NCBI RefSeq assembly: GCF_000759535.1
Contig: NZ_CP009455.1
Span: 3,658,001 to 3,722,000, forward strand
From: Pseudomonas cremoricolorata
Lineage (GTDB): Bacteria > Pseudomonadota > Gammaproteobacteria > Pseudomonadales > Pseudomonadaceae
Reading direction: 5' to 3'
DNA: 64,000 nt
The stretch's first letter is position 1; the number at the start of each line of letters is the position of its first letter. The notes under the pieces are model-generated. The model searched no databases, had not been told where the DNA came from, and saw only the letters and a list, made by a program, of their open reading frames with translations. Shown one piece after another: positions 34,253 through 43,713 of the stretch. The position numbers and the translations under genes were made by a program.

Positions 34253-36808
34253 ATGGACTCTCTTCAGGGCAAAGGTCTGTCACCGCGCAGTCAGGTGGTC
34301 CGGCGGTTGATCGTGATGTTCACGCTACTGTTGGTGCTGACCCTGGCCATCGCCCTGGGCTCGCTATGGCGCATCGCCGTAGGCCTGGATCAGCGCGAAG
34401 CCGCGCAAAGTCGCTTCCATGCTCAATCGGCACTCGATCAGCTTCACGCGCGCGAGCGCAGCTACGTGCTGGGTCACGGCTTCTGGCAAGCCGCCTACGA
34501 CCACCTCAACGGCCCCAACGCGGCAGCCTGGGCGTTCGATCAGGACAACATCGGTCCGACCTTGTATAGCCAGGACGGCTACTACGCGGTTTACGTGCTC
34601 GACCAGGACACCAGCCGCTACGCTATGCTTGCCGGGCGATTGAGCGATCAGGGCCTGGCGGCGCACAGCGACAGCGCGGCGCGTGTGCTTGCCCAGGGGC
34701 GCCAGGCTGGGCAGCGCGGTGAGGCGGCCTCCGGCTACCTGTTGTTCGATGGTCAGCCTGCCCTGTTTGCGGCGTCGCTGATTCGTCCGCCGGCCTTGCC
34801 CCATCATTTGCCCGCACCTTCTACAGTGCTGGTGTTCATCCGCCTGCTGGATGCGCCGGTGCTCGATGGCCTGGGGCGCAGCGCCGGTCTGCGGGGTTTC
34901 GCCACTGCCACGCTCGCCGCTGCCGAGGATCAACCCGATCAGCTACCGCTCGAAGGCAGCGCCCATGTACTGACCTGGCATACGCTGCAGCCAGGCATCG
35001 AGTTACTGCGCAGCGTGCTGCCGCCCCTGGCGCTGGCGGCGTTGATCATGGCGCTGATCCTGTCGATCAGCGCCCGCTATGCGATGCGCGCCAGCGCCAG
35101 CATCGACCGTAGCCAGCAGAAGATGCTCGCCTCGCAAGCGGCCTTGCAAAGCAGCGAGGCGCGCTTCAAGGCGGTGGCTGAAGCCGCCTCGGACTGGATT
35201 TGGGAGACTGACGCAGACCTGCATCTGACCTACCTCTCGGCCCGCTTCGCCGAATTGACCGGGCACGCCGTCGAGGACTGGCTGGGACGTCCGATCACTG
35301 CCTTGCTCGACTGCGACACGGGCGATGTGCGTCGCTGGCTGCAGGGCCTGGCCACGTCACAGGCCGCAGGCAGCCTGCGCTGTCAATACCACGACCGTCT
35401 GCAACAGCGGCGCATCTGCCGCATCGCGGCGCGGGCTATCGTCGACAGCGGCCAGTGTCTCGGCTTTCGGGGTACCTGCAGTGATATCACCGACGAAGTG
35501 GCCGCCCATGCGCAGATCCAGCATCTGTCGCAACACGATGCACTCACCGGGTTGCCCAACCGCAACCAACTGATGCGCTTTCTCGAACAGGATTGCCAAG
35601 GCAGCGGTCAGGTGCCGTTGGCCGTGCTGATGCTCGATCTGGACAACTTCAAGCCGGTCAACGACGGGCTCGGGCATGCGGCCGGCGATGCGGTGTTGAT
35701 CGAGTTGGCGGCGCGCCTCAGTCGCAGCGTGCGCGACTGCGACCTGGTGGCGCGGCTCGGCGGCGACGAGTTCGTCGTGGTACTGATGCGACCCGGCGCG
35801 CGCAGCGAACTCGAGCGTTTCTGCCAGCGGGTGATCAGCGCACTGCAAGCGCCCATCGACTTCGAGGGGCACCGCTTGCAGGTAGGCGTGAGCATCGGCA
35901 TCGCGCTGTCGAGCCAGTACCCCGGCAGCCCAGCCGAGCTGATTCGCTGCGCGGATGTCGCGTTGTATCAGGCCAAGCGCGATGGCAAACACACCTGGCG
36001 CTTTTTCTCGGCCGAGATGAACAGCACGCTGGCTGAACGCCGGGTCCTGGAACGCGACCTGCGTCAGGGTATCGGCCGTGACGAACTGGTGTTGCATTTC
36101 CAGCCACGCTACAAGGTCGACGGCGTGACCATCGCCTCGGTGGAAGCGCTGGTGCGCTGGCAGCATCCCGAGCACGGGCTGCTGATGCCGGACCAGTTCA
36201 TTGCCCTGGCCGAAGAATCCGACCTGATCGTGCTGCTGGGCAACTGGGTGCTTGCCCAAGCCTGCAGCCGCGCGCTCCAGTGGCCGCTGCCGGTGAGCGT
36301 GTCGGTGAACATGTCGCCGGCGCAGTTCAGCCGCAGCGATGTGGTCAGCGATGTGCGCCAGGCGCTGACTCATTCGGGCTTGCCCGCGCAGCGCCTGGAG
36401 CTGGAAATCACCGAAAACGTGATGCTCAACGACATCGAAGGTGCGCTGCAGACCATGAACGCCCTCAAGGAGCTGGGCGTGCGCCTGAACATGGACGACT
36501 TCGGCACCGGTTACTCGTCCCTGGGGTATCTGCGCACCTATCCGTTCGACAGCATCAAGATCGACAAGCGCTTCATCCAGTCGCTGGCAAGCAGCACCAG
36601 CGACCGCCGGGTGGTGCAGGCGATCATCAACCTGGGCCGGGCGATGAACATGACCGTGACCGCCGAAGGCGTGGAAACGGCCGAGCAATTGGCAGTGCTC
36701 AATGACGATCAGTGTCACGAGGTGCAAGGCTACCTGCTCAGTCGGCCCGTTCCCCATCAGCGGCTGGTCGACTTGATGGCCGCTCAAGCACAACGCCCGG
36801 TCGACTGA
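34253..36808 (+). CDS. CHASE4-PAS-GGDEF-EAL cyclic-di-GMP protein
   Basis: An 851-residue membrane signalling protein. A transmembrane helix at about 20-42, a periplasmic CHASE4-like domain (45-215, YVLGHGFWQAAYDHL), a second helix (about 258-280), a PAS domain (about 300-420), GGDEF (about 425-590) and EAL (about 605-845). The GGDEF signature GGDEF is intact at residue 503, and EAL is intact near 631 (VEALVRW), with DDFGTGYSSLGYL. Both synthase and phosphodiesterase activity are therefore possible. The ribosome site is weak. A standalone gene, ending nine bases from a convergent gene. Confidence 0.9.
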   Translation: MDSLQGKGLSPRSQVVRRLIVMFTLLLVLTLAIALGSLWRIAVGLDQREAAQSRFHAQSALDQLHARERSYVLGHGFWQAAYDHLNGPNAAAWAFDQDNIGPTLYSQDGYYAVYVLDQDTSRYAMLAGRLSDQGLAAHSDSAARVLAQGRQAGQRGEAASGYLLFDGQPALFAASLIRPPALPHHLPAPSTVLVFIRLLDAPVLDGLGRSAGLRGFATATLAAAEDQPDQLPLEGSAHVLTWHTLQPGIELLRSVLPPLALAALIMALILSISARYAMRASASIDRSQQKMLASQAALQSSEARFKAVAEAASDWIWETDADLHLTYLSARFAELTGHAVEDWLGRPITALLDCDTGDVRRWLQGLATSQAAGSLRCQYHDRLQQRRICRIAARAIVDSGQCLGFRGTCSDITDEVAAHAQIQHLSQHDALTGLPNRNQLMRFLEQDCQGSGQVPLAVLMLDLDNFKPVNDGLGHAAGDAVLIELAARLSRSVRDCDLVARLGGDEFVVVLMRPGARSELERFCQRVISALQAPIDFEGHRLQVGVSIGIALSSQYPGSPAELIRCADVALYQAKRDGKHTWRFFSAEMNSTLAERRVLERDLRQGIGRDELVLHFQPRYKVDGVTIASVEALVRWQHPEHGLLMPDQFIALAEESDLIVLLGNWVLAQACSRALQWPLPVSVSVNMSPAQFSRSDVVSDVRQALTHSGLPAQRLELEITENVMLNDIEGALQTMNALKELGVRLNMDDFGTGYSSLGYLRTYPFDSIKIDKRFIQSLASSTSDRRVVQAIINLGRAMNMTVTAEGVETAEQLAVLNDDQCHEVQGYLLSRPVPHQRLVDLMAAQAQRPVD

Positions 36809-36817
36809 GAAGGTGCT

Positions 36818-38179
36818 TCACTGCGCGGTCGTGCGCTCGACCAGCAGAACACTGCGGGCGTCGCAGCACCGGCAGCGGATGCTCACCTGTTGCGCCTCGA
36901 CGCGTGTTTTCACGGCACTGGAGCCGCAGCGGCTGCAGTGCCAGGTGTCGCCGGCACGTGGCGCCGAATCCAGGGGTTCGGGCAGGGCCTTGAGGTAGTC
37001 GCTAAGCGGCCGTTCGACACCGCCATCGTGCTGACCCAGCAGCAGGCCATGCAGCACCCGGCTGTAGGCCGAGCGTGCTGCATTGGCGCTGTGCCGCGAA
37101 GCCTCTAGCGGCCACTGCTCGTCGATGGCGCGCTGGCCCAGCGCGCCAAGCTTGCCGGGTAGCGTCTGCGCAGCGTGCAGGGCATTGACGTTGCAGCGCT
37201 CGGCGAACTGAACGGCGCTGCGCAGCGCACTGTTGGCCAAGTACCAGACGCTGCAGACCGGCAGTCGCTGCAACAGCTGCGCAGCGATTTCCCGAGTGTG
37301 CTCGACCCCGCGTAGCGCCAGGCCGTGTTCGCTGCAGCGCTGCTCCAGGTGGCCGAGCACCTCTTCAACCGCCAGTTGCCGCACCAGCGCGCCCAGCTCG
37401 CGCTGCCACTGAGGCTGTGGCCCGCGAGCGAACTCCTGATGCAGGCGCTGGTACACCTCGGTCAACCGCGCCCGGCGCTGGTCATCGAGGGTGACATTGC
37501 AGACCCAGCGCACCCGTTCCAGGCGCGGCATCGCTGGATTCAGGCTGAAGGCTTCGAGGTCCGAGTCCGGATCGAGCAGTAGCAGGTGCTGTTGGCGCAG
37601 CTCGTCGAACAACCTCGCGTCCATACCCTGACTGGGGCTCAGACGCAGGCCAGTGCCGTTCGCTTGCACCGCCTCGATGCGGTCACTGCGGGCGCTGCCA
37701 CGGGCTTCGACGATGGCCATCAAGGCCACTTTCTGCGCCAGGCTCAGGCGCTCGTAGGGTATCAACGGCTGGCCCTGCAGGCCCCAGTAGGCGTCGATTT
37801 CACCGCGCAGTTCGTCGTCGTGGTTCTGCTTGGCCTGTGCCCGACTGGCGGCGCAGGGCGCGCAGATGCAGTAGCGCTGCAGGCGGTTGTAGGCCGGAAA
37901 ATAGTGCCGGTGCGGGCAGCTCAGGCAAAAAGCTTCGTTGACGCTGTGCTCAGGCTCGGTCTTGCCGCGGCGGCGGATGTACAGCGATTGCAGGCACCAG
38001 GGACACTGCAGGTCGCTGCAGGCCTTGGGGGGAAAGGCTTTGACCAGGCTGTTGGGGCGCAGCTCGACGGCGTAGCGCTCCAACAGTGGCGCAATGCGTG
38101 CTCCGGCCAGGTATTCCTGATACAGCGTTTCGATCTGTCCGGCACTGAGGTGGCCGAGCTTGTGCTGGTAGTCCGTCAA
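36818..38179 (-). CDS. Cysteine-cluster (zinc-ribbon-like) protein of unknown function
   Basis: A 453-residue protein with two Cys-rich ends. At the N-terminus: C54, CPWC (59-62), CLSC-H (85-90), CICAPC (104-109). At the C-terminus: CSRC (415-418) and CRCC (436-439). These look like two or three zinc ribbons flanking a central helical region of about 300 residues. The start is taken as TTG 38179, with GGGAG eight bases upstream; another TTG at 38200 is in frame. I recognise no family. Nucleic-acid binding is plausible from the zinc knuckles only. Confidence 0.65.
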   Translation of the reverse strand: MTDYQHKLGHLSAGQIETLYQEYLAGARIAPLLERYAVELRPNSLVKAFPPKACSDLQCPWCLQSLYIRRRGKTEPEHSVNEAFCLSCPHRHYFPAYNRLQRYCICAPCAASRAQAKQNHDDELRGEIDAYWGLQGQPLIPYERLSLAQKVALMAIVEARGSARSDRIEAVQANGTGLRLSPSQGMDARLFDELRQQHLLLLDPDSDLEAFSLNPAMPRLERVRWVCNVTLDDQRRARLTEVYQRLHQEFARGPQPQWQRELGALVRQLAVEEVLGHLEQRCSEHGLALRGVEHTREIAAQLLQRLPVCSVWYLANSALRSAVQFAERCNVNALHAAQTLPGKLGALGQRAIDEQWPLEASRHSANAARSAYSRVLHGLLLGQHDGGVERPLSDYLKALPEPLDSAPRAGDTWHCSRCGSSAVKTRVEAQQVSIRCRCCDARSVLLVERTTAQ

Positions 38180-38377
38180 TTCTGATTCTCCCTGTGTCAA
38201 CGTGCCGCAGACGTGTGCGTCGAATCATGGGAGTGCGTAGGCAAAGGAGAAAGGCTAGGGACGAGGGGCTTTTCGCATTGAGCTGTAGGAGGTTTCCTAA
38301 ACTCAAAATAAGGCATGCCAGCCACTGGCAAGACCGGCTGCGTGCAGAGGGGCGGGAGAGCGAAGGAGGAAAATGAC

Positions 38378-38401
38378 AAGGGGCTGCCTGGGCAGCCCCT
38401 T
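38378..38401 (-). terminator. Terminator after carboxynorspermidine operon
   Basis: A perfect 11-bp stem (AAGGGGCTGCC/GGCAGCCCCTT) lies 59 bases after the dehydrogenase stop. On the minus strand it is followed by GTCATTTTCC, a T-rich tail. The rest of the 280-base gap (38180-38459) contains the promoter region of the cysteine-cluster gene and nothing else I can support. Confidence 0.7.
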
Positions 38402-38459
38402 GTGCGCGCAGCGCCGGGATCAGTCGAGCTCAGCGCACGGTGCGCTCATGCCGCAGCGA

Positions 38460-39704
38460 TCAGACCTGGGCATCCCAGGCGCGGTCGCCATGCTCGTCCT
38501 TGACCCGCGTCGGCAGGCCCATGACGTCCAGCGCCTTGAGGAACGGCTCGGCTGGCAGTTCTTCGACGTTGACCATGCGTTGCACATCCCACTGGCCACG
38601 GGCGACCAGCAGTGCAGCAGCGACGGGCGGTACGCCGGCGGTGTAGGAAATACCCTGGCTTTCGGTTTCGGCGAAGGCATCTTCGTGGTCGGCCACGTTA
38701 TAGATGAACACTTCACGCGGCTGGCCGTCCTTGGTGCCTTTGACCAGGTCGCCGATGCAGGTCTTGCCGGTGTAGCCGGGGGCCAGCGAGGCCGGGTCGG
38801 GCAGCACCGCCTTGACCACTTTCAATGGCACCACGTCCAGACCTTCAGCCGTGCGTACCGGCTGCTCGGAGAGCAGGCCGAGGTTGTTCAGCACGGTGAA
38901 GACATTGATGTAGTGCTCGCCGAAGCTCATCCAGAAGCGCACGTTGGGCACGTCGAGGTTCTTCGACAGCGAGTGCACTTCGTCGTGGCCGGTCAGGTAC
39001 AGGTTCTGTTCGCCGACCACTGGCAGGTCGTCGGTGCGCTTGACTTCGAACATGCGGTTGCTGGTCCACTGGGCGTTCTGCCAGCTCCAGACTTGCCCGG
39101 TGAATTCGCGGAAGTTGATTTCCGGATCGAAGTTGGTGGCGAAGTACTTGCCGTGGGAGCCGGCATTGACGTCGAGGATGTCGATCGAGTCAATGCGGTC
39201 GAAGTACTGCTGCTGCGCGAGTTTCGCGTAGCTGTTGACCACACCCGGGTCGAAACCGACGCCGAGAATGGCCGTGATGTTCTTTTTCTGGCACTCGTCG
39301 GTGTGTTTCCACTCGTAGTTGCCATACCAGGGCGGCGTTTCGCAGATTTTGCCTGGCTCTTCGTGAATCGCGGTGTCCAGGTAGGCGACACCGGTATCGA
39401 TGCAGGCGCGCAGCACCGACATGTTGAGGAACGCGGAACCGACGTTGATGACGATCTGCGATTCGGTTTCGCGGATCAACGCCTTGGTCGCTTCGACATC
39501 GAGCGCATTGAGCGAGAAGGCCTGGATGTCTGCGGGCACCTTGAGGCTGCCCTTGGCCTTGACGCTGTCGATGATGGCCTGGCATTTGGAGATGTTCCGT
39601 GACGCAATCGCAATACGACCCAGCTCGTCGTTATGCTGTGCGCACTTGTGGGCCACCACCTTGGCGACACCTCCTGCACCAATGATAAGAACGTTCTTCT
39701 TCAA
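38460..39704 (-). CDS. Carboxynorspermidine/carboxyspermidine dehydrogenase (saccharopine dehydrogenase-like)
   Basis: A 414-residue enzyme with an N-terminal Rossmann motif (VLIIGAGGVAKVVAHKC). Other parts, such as TAIHEEPGKICETPPWYGNY and GVGFDPGVVNSYAKLA, are typical of the carboxynorspermidine synthase family. It reductively couples putrescine or diaminopropane with aspartate semialdehyde. The start is TTG at 39704, with AGGAG upstream. It lies 30 bases downstream of the decarboxylase gene, so the two steps are co-expressed. The polyamine formed, spermidine or norspermidine, cannot be told from sequence. Confidence 0.9.
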   Translation of the reverse strand: MKKNVLIIGAGGVAKVVAHKCAQHNDELGRIAIASRNISKCQAIIDSVKAKGSLKVPADIQAFSLNALDVEATKALIRETESQIVINVGSAFLNMSVLRACIDTGVAYLDTAIHEEPGKICETPPWYGNYEWKHTDECQKKNITAILGVGFDPGVVNSYAKLAQQQYFDRIDSIDILDVNAGSHGKYFATNFDPEINFREFTGQVWSWQNAQWTSNRMFEVKRTDDLPVVGEQNLYLTGHDEVHSLSKNLDVPNVRFWMSFGEHYINVFTVLNNLGLLSEQPVRTAEGLDVVPLKVVKAVLPDPASLAPGYTGKTCIGDLVKGTKDGQPREVFIYNVADHEDAFAETESQGISYTAGVPPVAAALLVARGQWDVQRMVNVEELPAEPFLKALDVMGLPTRVKDEHGDRAWDAQV

Positions 39705-39734
39705 TTTAGCTGTTGCTCCTTACTGAACGCCGTC

Positions 39735-40832
39735 TTACGACAGGCTGGAAACGTAGTCGTCGAAACCGAACTCGCGGACCACTTCGACACTGCCATCGAG
39801 CTGCTTGACGACGATGGCAGGCATTTTCAGACCATTGAACCAATTCTTCTTGACCATGGTGTAACCGGCCGCGTCGACGAACGACAGACGATCACCGATG
39901 GCCAGCGGCTTGTCGAACTGATACTCACCGAAGATATCCCCGGCCAGGCACGACTTGCCGCAGATCATGTAGCTGTGCTCACCCTCGCTCGGCGCCAGCT
40001 TGGCATTGAGGCGGTAGATCAGCAGGTCGAGCATGTGCGCTTCGATGGAGCTGTCGACCACCGCCAGGTGCTTGCCGTTGTACAGGGTGTCGAGCACGGT
40101 GACTTCCAGCGACGCGCTCTGGGTGATGGCCGCTTCACCCGGCTCCAGGTACACCTGCACGCCGTAGGTTTGGGCGAACTGCTTGAGACGCTGGCAGAAC
40201 GCATCGACATCGTAGCCTTCGCCGGTGAAGTGAATGCCGCCGCCCAGGCTGACCCATTGCACCTTGTGCAGCAGATGACCGAAGCGCTGCTCGATGTGGC
40301 TGAGCATCTGGTCGAACAGGCCGAAGTCACCGTTCTCGCAGTTGTTGTGGAACATGAAGCCTGAGATGTCGTCGATGACGGTGGCGATTTTCTCGGGGTC
40401 CCATTCGCCCAGGCGGCTGAACGGGCGCGCCGGGTCGGCCAGCAGGTAGTCCGAGCTGCTGACCTGCGGGTTGACGCGCAGGCCGCGGGTCTTGCCGGCC
40501 GACTGCTCGGCGTAGCGCTGCAACTGGCCGATGGAGTTGAAGATGATCTTGTCGCAGTTGGCGAGCATCTCTTGGACTTCATCGTCGGCCCAGGCGACGC
40601 TGTAGGCGTGGGTTTCGCCGGCGAATTTCTGCCGTCCGAGCTTGAGCTCGTAGAGCGAGGACGATGTGGTGCCGTCCATGTACTGCTGCATCAGGTCGAA
40701 CACCGACCAGGTGGCGAAGCACTTGAGCGCCAGCAGCGCCTTGGCACCCGACTGCTCGCGCACGTAGGCGATCTTCTGCATGTTGCTGAGCAGCTTGGTC
40801 TTGTCGATGAGGTAATACGGCGTCTTGATCAT
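39735..40832 (-). CDS. nspC: Carboxynorspermidine/carboxyspermidine decarboxylase
   Basis: A 365-residue PLP enzyme of the alanine racemase-fold type III. The PLP Lys is in LLALKCF (Lys37); SLGGGIHFTGEGYD and VYLEPGEAA bind the cofactor phosphate and substrate; the catalytic Cys is in GKSCLAGDIFG. It makes spermidine or norspermidine from the product of the dehydrogenase downstream. Start 40832 has GGAGG nine bases upstream; an in-frame extension passes through a T8 tract. This alternative route can replace the SpeE pathway and feeds biofilm-related polyamine signalling in Vibrio. Confidence 0.92.
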   Translation of the reverse strand: MIKTPYYLIDKTKLLSNMQKIAYVREQSGAKALLALKCFATWSVFDLMQQYMDGTTSSSLYELKLGRQKFAGETHAYSVAWADDEVQEMLANCDKIIFNSIGQLQRYAEQSAGKTRGLRVNPQVSSSDYLLADPARPFSRLGEWDPEKIATVIDDISGFMFHNNCENGDFGLFDQMLSHIEQRFGHLLHKVQWVSLGGGIHFTGEGYDVDAFCQRLKQFAQTYGVQVYLEPGEAAITQSASLEVTVLDTLYNGKHLAVVDSSIEAHMLDLLIYRLNAKLAPSEGEHSYMICGKSCLAGDIFGEYQFDKPLAIGDRLSFVDAAGYTMVKKNWFNGLKMPAIVVKQLDGSVEVVREFGFDDYVSSLS

Positions 40833-41139
40833 CTGAAGGCCTCCGGCCAGGCCGGCCAAAAAAAAGACACGCATTGTGCCTTCACTTGCCGCGGACCGAA
40901 AGGGCAGGCGGCGCTTTTCGTCAGCCTAGAGCCGCTGGCGCGGTTGGCAGGTGACCGGGCCGAGTATTTCAGGGGAGTGTGACGCAATGGTGGCAGGGGT
41001 GGTTGCGTGCTTCGCAAGGGATTGAAGGGGCAAGGCTGCGGGCTGGATCGCGAGTGCTCCGCCACGACTTATCTGCGTGGCTTTCGACGTCAACGATTCA
41101 TATCCGCTGACTGTAGCTGTGATCGATCAGTCAGAGCGA

Positions 41140-42240
41140 GGCTGGGTTCAAGGGCGCTGTTTCGCCTGAGTGGACTGACTCCCAAAAGTCGGTCGCCGTA
41201 AGGCGAAACTTGCGATGTGTCAGGCGCATCAGTACCGATATCGATCTGCCGATCAGCACAAGACTGAACCGGTACGGCCATGGATTTCTTGGTGGTGCTG
41301 GGCCTGAAAACCGGACTGTACTCTGTAGAGATATGTTGGCTTCAAGACCGCTGTTTCGCCTGCGGCGACATCCTTTTGACGCGGCAAAAGGATGCAAAAC
41401 CGCCGTGCTCCACTAGCCGGCCCTACACTACGCTGCGCTTCGTTCCGGGTCCCCTGCGCTCCGGTGCTCTACGGGGCGCCGCGGGCAAGGGTTGCTGCGC
41501 AACCTTAACACCTCGCGTCCTCGGCTGCGCCTCGGGTGCGCTGACGCGCACGCCCCTTCGAACACCTACGCTCCGGCCGGCTACAGTCGCGATCTGTGGC
41601 GCCTGGACGATTGGTATACAAGAGCCTTTGCGCGCCTGTGCCATCGCAGCTGTCGCTGGCGACGATCTAGTTCTGGCGTCGATGCCGATCACGAAACTGA
41701 GCCGCTGCGGCCAGGCATATCTGTGCGGCAAGCCTGTAGAAATCGACCTGAACGACCGATCACAACAACATCGGCCAAGCGCTCCCACACACTGATCGCT
41801 CAGACAACACAGATCGCGACTGTAGCCGGCCGGAGAGGAGGTGCTCGTAGGGCCGTGCGCGCAGCGCACCCGAGGCGTAGCCGAGGACGCGAGGTGTTAG
41901 GGTTGCGTAGCAACCCTTGCCCGCGCTGGCCCGAAGAGTGCCGGAACGCAGGGAACCCGAAACGGAGCGCAGCGTAGTGTAGGGCCGGCTAGTGGAGCAC
42001 AGGGTTTTGCCGACTTTTGCCCCCAAAAGTCGGTCGCCGCCAGGCGAAACCTGCGATATGACAGGCGCATCGGCATCGATGTCGATCTACCGATCTACCA
42101 ATCAATTCCGAGCGGGTGACCCTAAGGATGTTCAGGTATTTCCGGGCGGAGGGCCAACGCTATGGCCTGCAGAGATTCGTTGGCTTCAAGACCGCTGTTT
42201 CGCCCGCGATGTATCAGGCGCATCAGTGTCAAAACCGATC
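41140..42240. repeat. Mosaic of dispersed direct repeats in a long non-coding island
   Basis: The 1534-base gap 40833-42366 has no gene I can support. Within it, one module starting CCCAAAAGTCGGTCGCCG and running through AGGCGAAAC and CAGGCGCATC occurs at 41181-41238 and again at 42022-42079. A second element, TTGGCTTCAAGACCGCTGTT, occurs near 41336 and near 42180, with a degenerate copy near 41147. CAGGCGCATCAG recurs near 42214. The copies flank and are interrupted by the large palindrome. Apparent reading frames here are short, differ between copies and look accidental. Confidence 0.7.
41405..42000. repeat. Large imperfect palindrome (about 190-bp arms)
   Basis: The left arm (41405-41598) starts GTGCTCCACTAGCCGGCCCT and the right arm (41809-42000) is its reverse complement, with scattered mismatches; by eye about 85-90% identical. 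The arms are separated by about 210 bases. Inside each arm is a smaller dyad (GGGTTGCTGCGCAACC on the left, GGGTTGCGTAGCAACCC on the right). Outer edges read CCACTAG and CTAGTGG. No transposase gene or terminal target duplication is visible, so the nature of the element is open. Confidence 0.8.
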
Positions 42241-42366
42241 CACCGATCAGGAAAAGGGTGAGCATCTGCGGCCAGAAATATTGTGGTGGTTCTGGATATG
42301 GAGGTCCGTAAAACCAACCTCGCCCTCACCAGCCCTCACCATACACTCAAGCAACGCACAGACCGC

Positions 42367-43713
42367 CTACAACCCCCCCTGCAACGGATACTCCACCGCC
42401 AGACGCAACTGATCACTGTCCAGCTCCGCCTGCGCAGTATTGCCGCGGTGAGTGTTGTAGCGCAGCGAGAACGTGGTGCCCTTGGCCTGTCCGGACTGCA
42501 CCACGTAGCGGGCTTCCATGTCCCGTTCCCAGTGCTTGCCGCCGGTGCCATAGCCCAGGTAGGCGTAGCCGCCGTTGCGGTCGACGTGGCTGCCATCGAT
42601 GTCGAAGCCGCGCACGTACAGCGCGCTGAGGTTCAGGCCCGGTACGCCGTAGCCGGCCATGTCGAGGTCGTAGCGCACTTGCCAGGATTTCTCGTTGGGG
42701 GCGTTGAAGTCCGATAGCTGCACGGCGTTGGCAATGTAGATGGCGCCGCGGCTGACGTAGTCGAACGGGGTATCGCCATGCACTTGCTGCCAGCCGAGGC
42801 TGACGCCGTGCGGGCCGTGGTCGAAGCGCCCGACCAGGCTCCAGGTGGTGTTGTCGATCTGCCCCGACAGCGCCTTGCCGGTGTCGGTGGTGCGGTACAG
42901 GTTCAGGTCCAGGCTGAGGCTTTGCTGATCGTCCAGGGCGTGGCTGAAGGTGCTGCCCAGGTAGTGCTGGTTCCAGGTGTCTTCGTAGCGGGAGGTGTAC
43001 AGGCTGGCGCTGAACTGCGCACTGGGGTTCCACACCGCGCCGGCAAGGTCGACGGCTTTGCCCTGGCGCGCATCGGAGTAGTTCACCGCGAAACCGCGTT
43101 TGTGGCTCGACGCATTGCGGTCGGCGTTCTCGGTGAAATGGCCGGCCACCAGACGCAGGTGTTCGAATTCCTTGCTGTCGAGGAACCAGCCGGTGAAGGT
43201 CTCGGGCAGCAGGCGGCTGTCGGAGGCGCTGAACACCGGGGTCTTGATGCGCTGCTCGCCGTAGGACAACACGGTGTTGGAGGTGCGCAGCTTGAGCGCG
43301 GCGCCGGCGCGGCCGTAGTCGCGCTTGGGATGGCCGTCGTTGTCCAGGCTGAGCAGGCGCGCCTTGCCGGCTCGACCGCCGCCGCTGTCCAGTTGCACGC
43401 CCAGATAGCCATGGGCATCGACGCCCACGCCCACGGTGCCCTGGGTGAAGCCCGAGCTGAAACTGCCCATCAGCCCGTAGCCCCATTCGGCGGCCTGGTC
43501 GCTGCGCGCCTCGCGCGGTTTGTAAGCGTTGCGTGCGCTGCCGTTGCGCCCACCGTGGCGGTAGTCGCGGCGGTCATAGACGCTGCGGTTGAGCACGTTC
43601 CAGCGGCTGTCTTCGATGAAACCGTTGCTCTCGGACTGCGCCGATTCGGCCAGGGCCAACGGTGTGACACTCAATAGCGGCAGCAGCACCGCACTGCGGA
43701 CCACGCGTTTCAT
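42367..43713 (-). CDS. OprD-family outer-membrane porin
   Basis: A 448-residue 18-strand porin of the OprD/Occ family, with a signal peptide ending PLALAES. Family segments include GFIEDSRWNVLNRSVYDRRDYR, LLPETFTGWFLDSKEF and LLWQQVHGDTPFDYV-like sequence with the conserved GDTPFDY. The C-terminal strand ends RLAVEYPLQGGL. These channels usually pass small carboxylates or basic amino acids. The ATG overlaps the pseudoazurin stop (ATGA), so it is the last gene of the riboswitch-controlled operon, an unusual context for OprD. Confidence 0.9.
   Translation of the reverse strand: MKRVVRSAVLLPLLSVTPLALAESAQSESNGFIEDSRWNVLNRSVYDRRDYRHGGRNGSARNAYKPREARSDQAAEWGYGLMGSFSSGFTQGTVGVGVDAHGYLGVQLDSGGGRAGKARLLSLDNDGHPKRDYGRAGAALKLRTSNTVLSYGEQRIKTPVFSASDSRLLPETFTGWFLDSKEFEHLRLVAGHFTENADRNASSHKRGFAVNYSDARQGKAVDLAGAVWNPSAQFSASLYTSRYEDTWNQHYLGSTFSHALDDQQSLSLDLNLYRTTDTGKALSGQIDNTTWSLVGRFDHGPHGVSLGWQQVHGDTPFDYVSRGAIYIANAVQLSDFNAPNEKSWQVRYDLDMAGYGVPGLNLSALYVRGFDIDGSHVDRNGGYAYLGYGTGGKHWERDMEARYVVQSGQAKGTTFSLRYNTHRGNTAQAELDSDQLRLAVEYPLQGGL

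Noticed and set aside
40854..40863. T8 tract (minus strand) in the nspC leader as a slippage or attenuation site
   Set aside because: No supporting stem with correct geometry and it lies within an unused upstream frame; could be chance.
41280..42026. Several 60-170 codon frames in the repeat island
   Set aside because: They lie in palindrome arms, differ between repeat copies and have no ribosome sites or family features.
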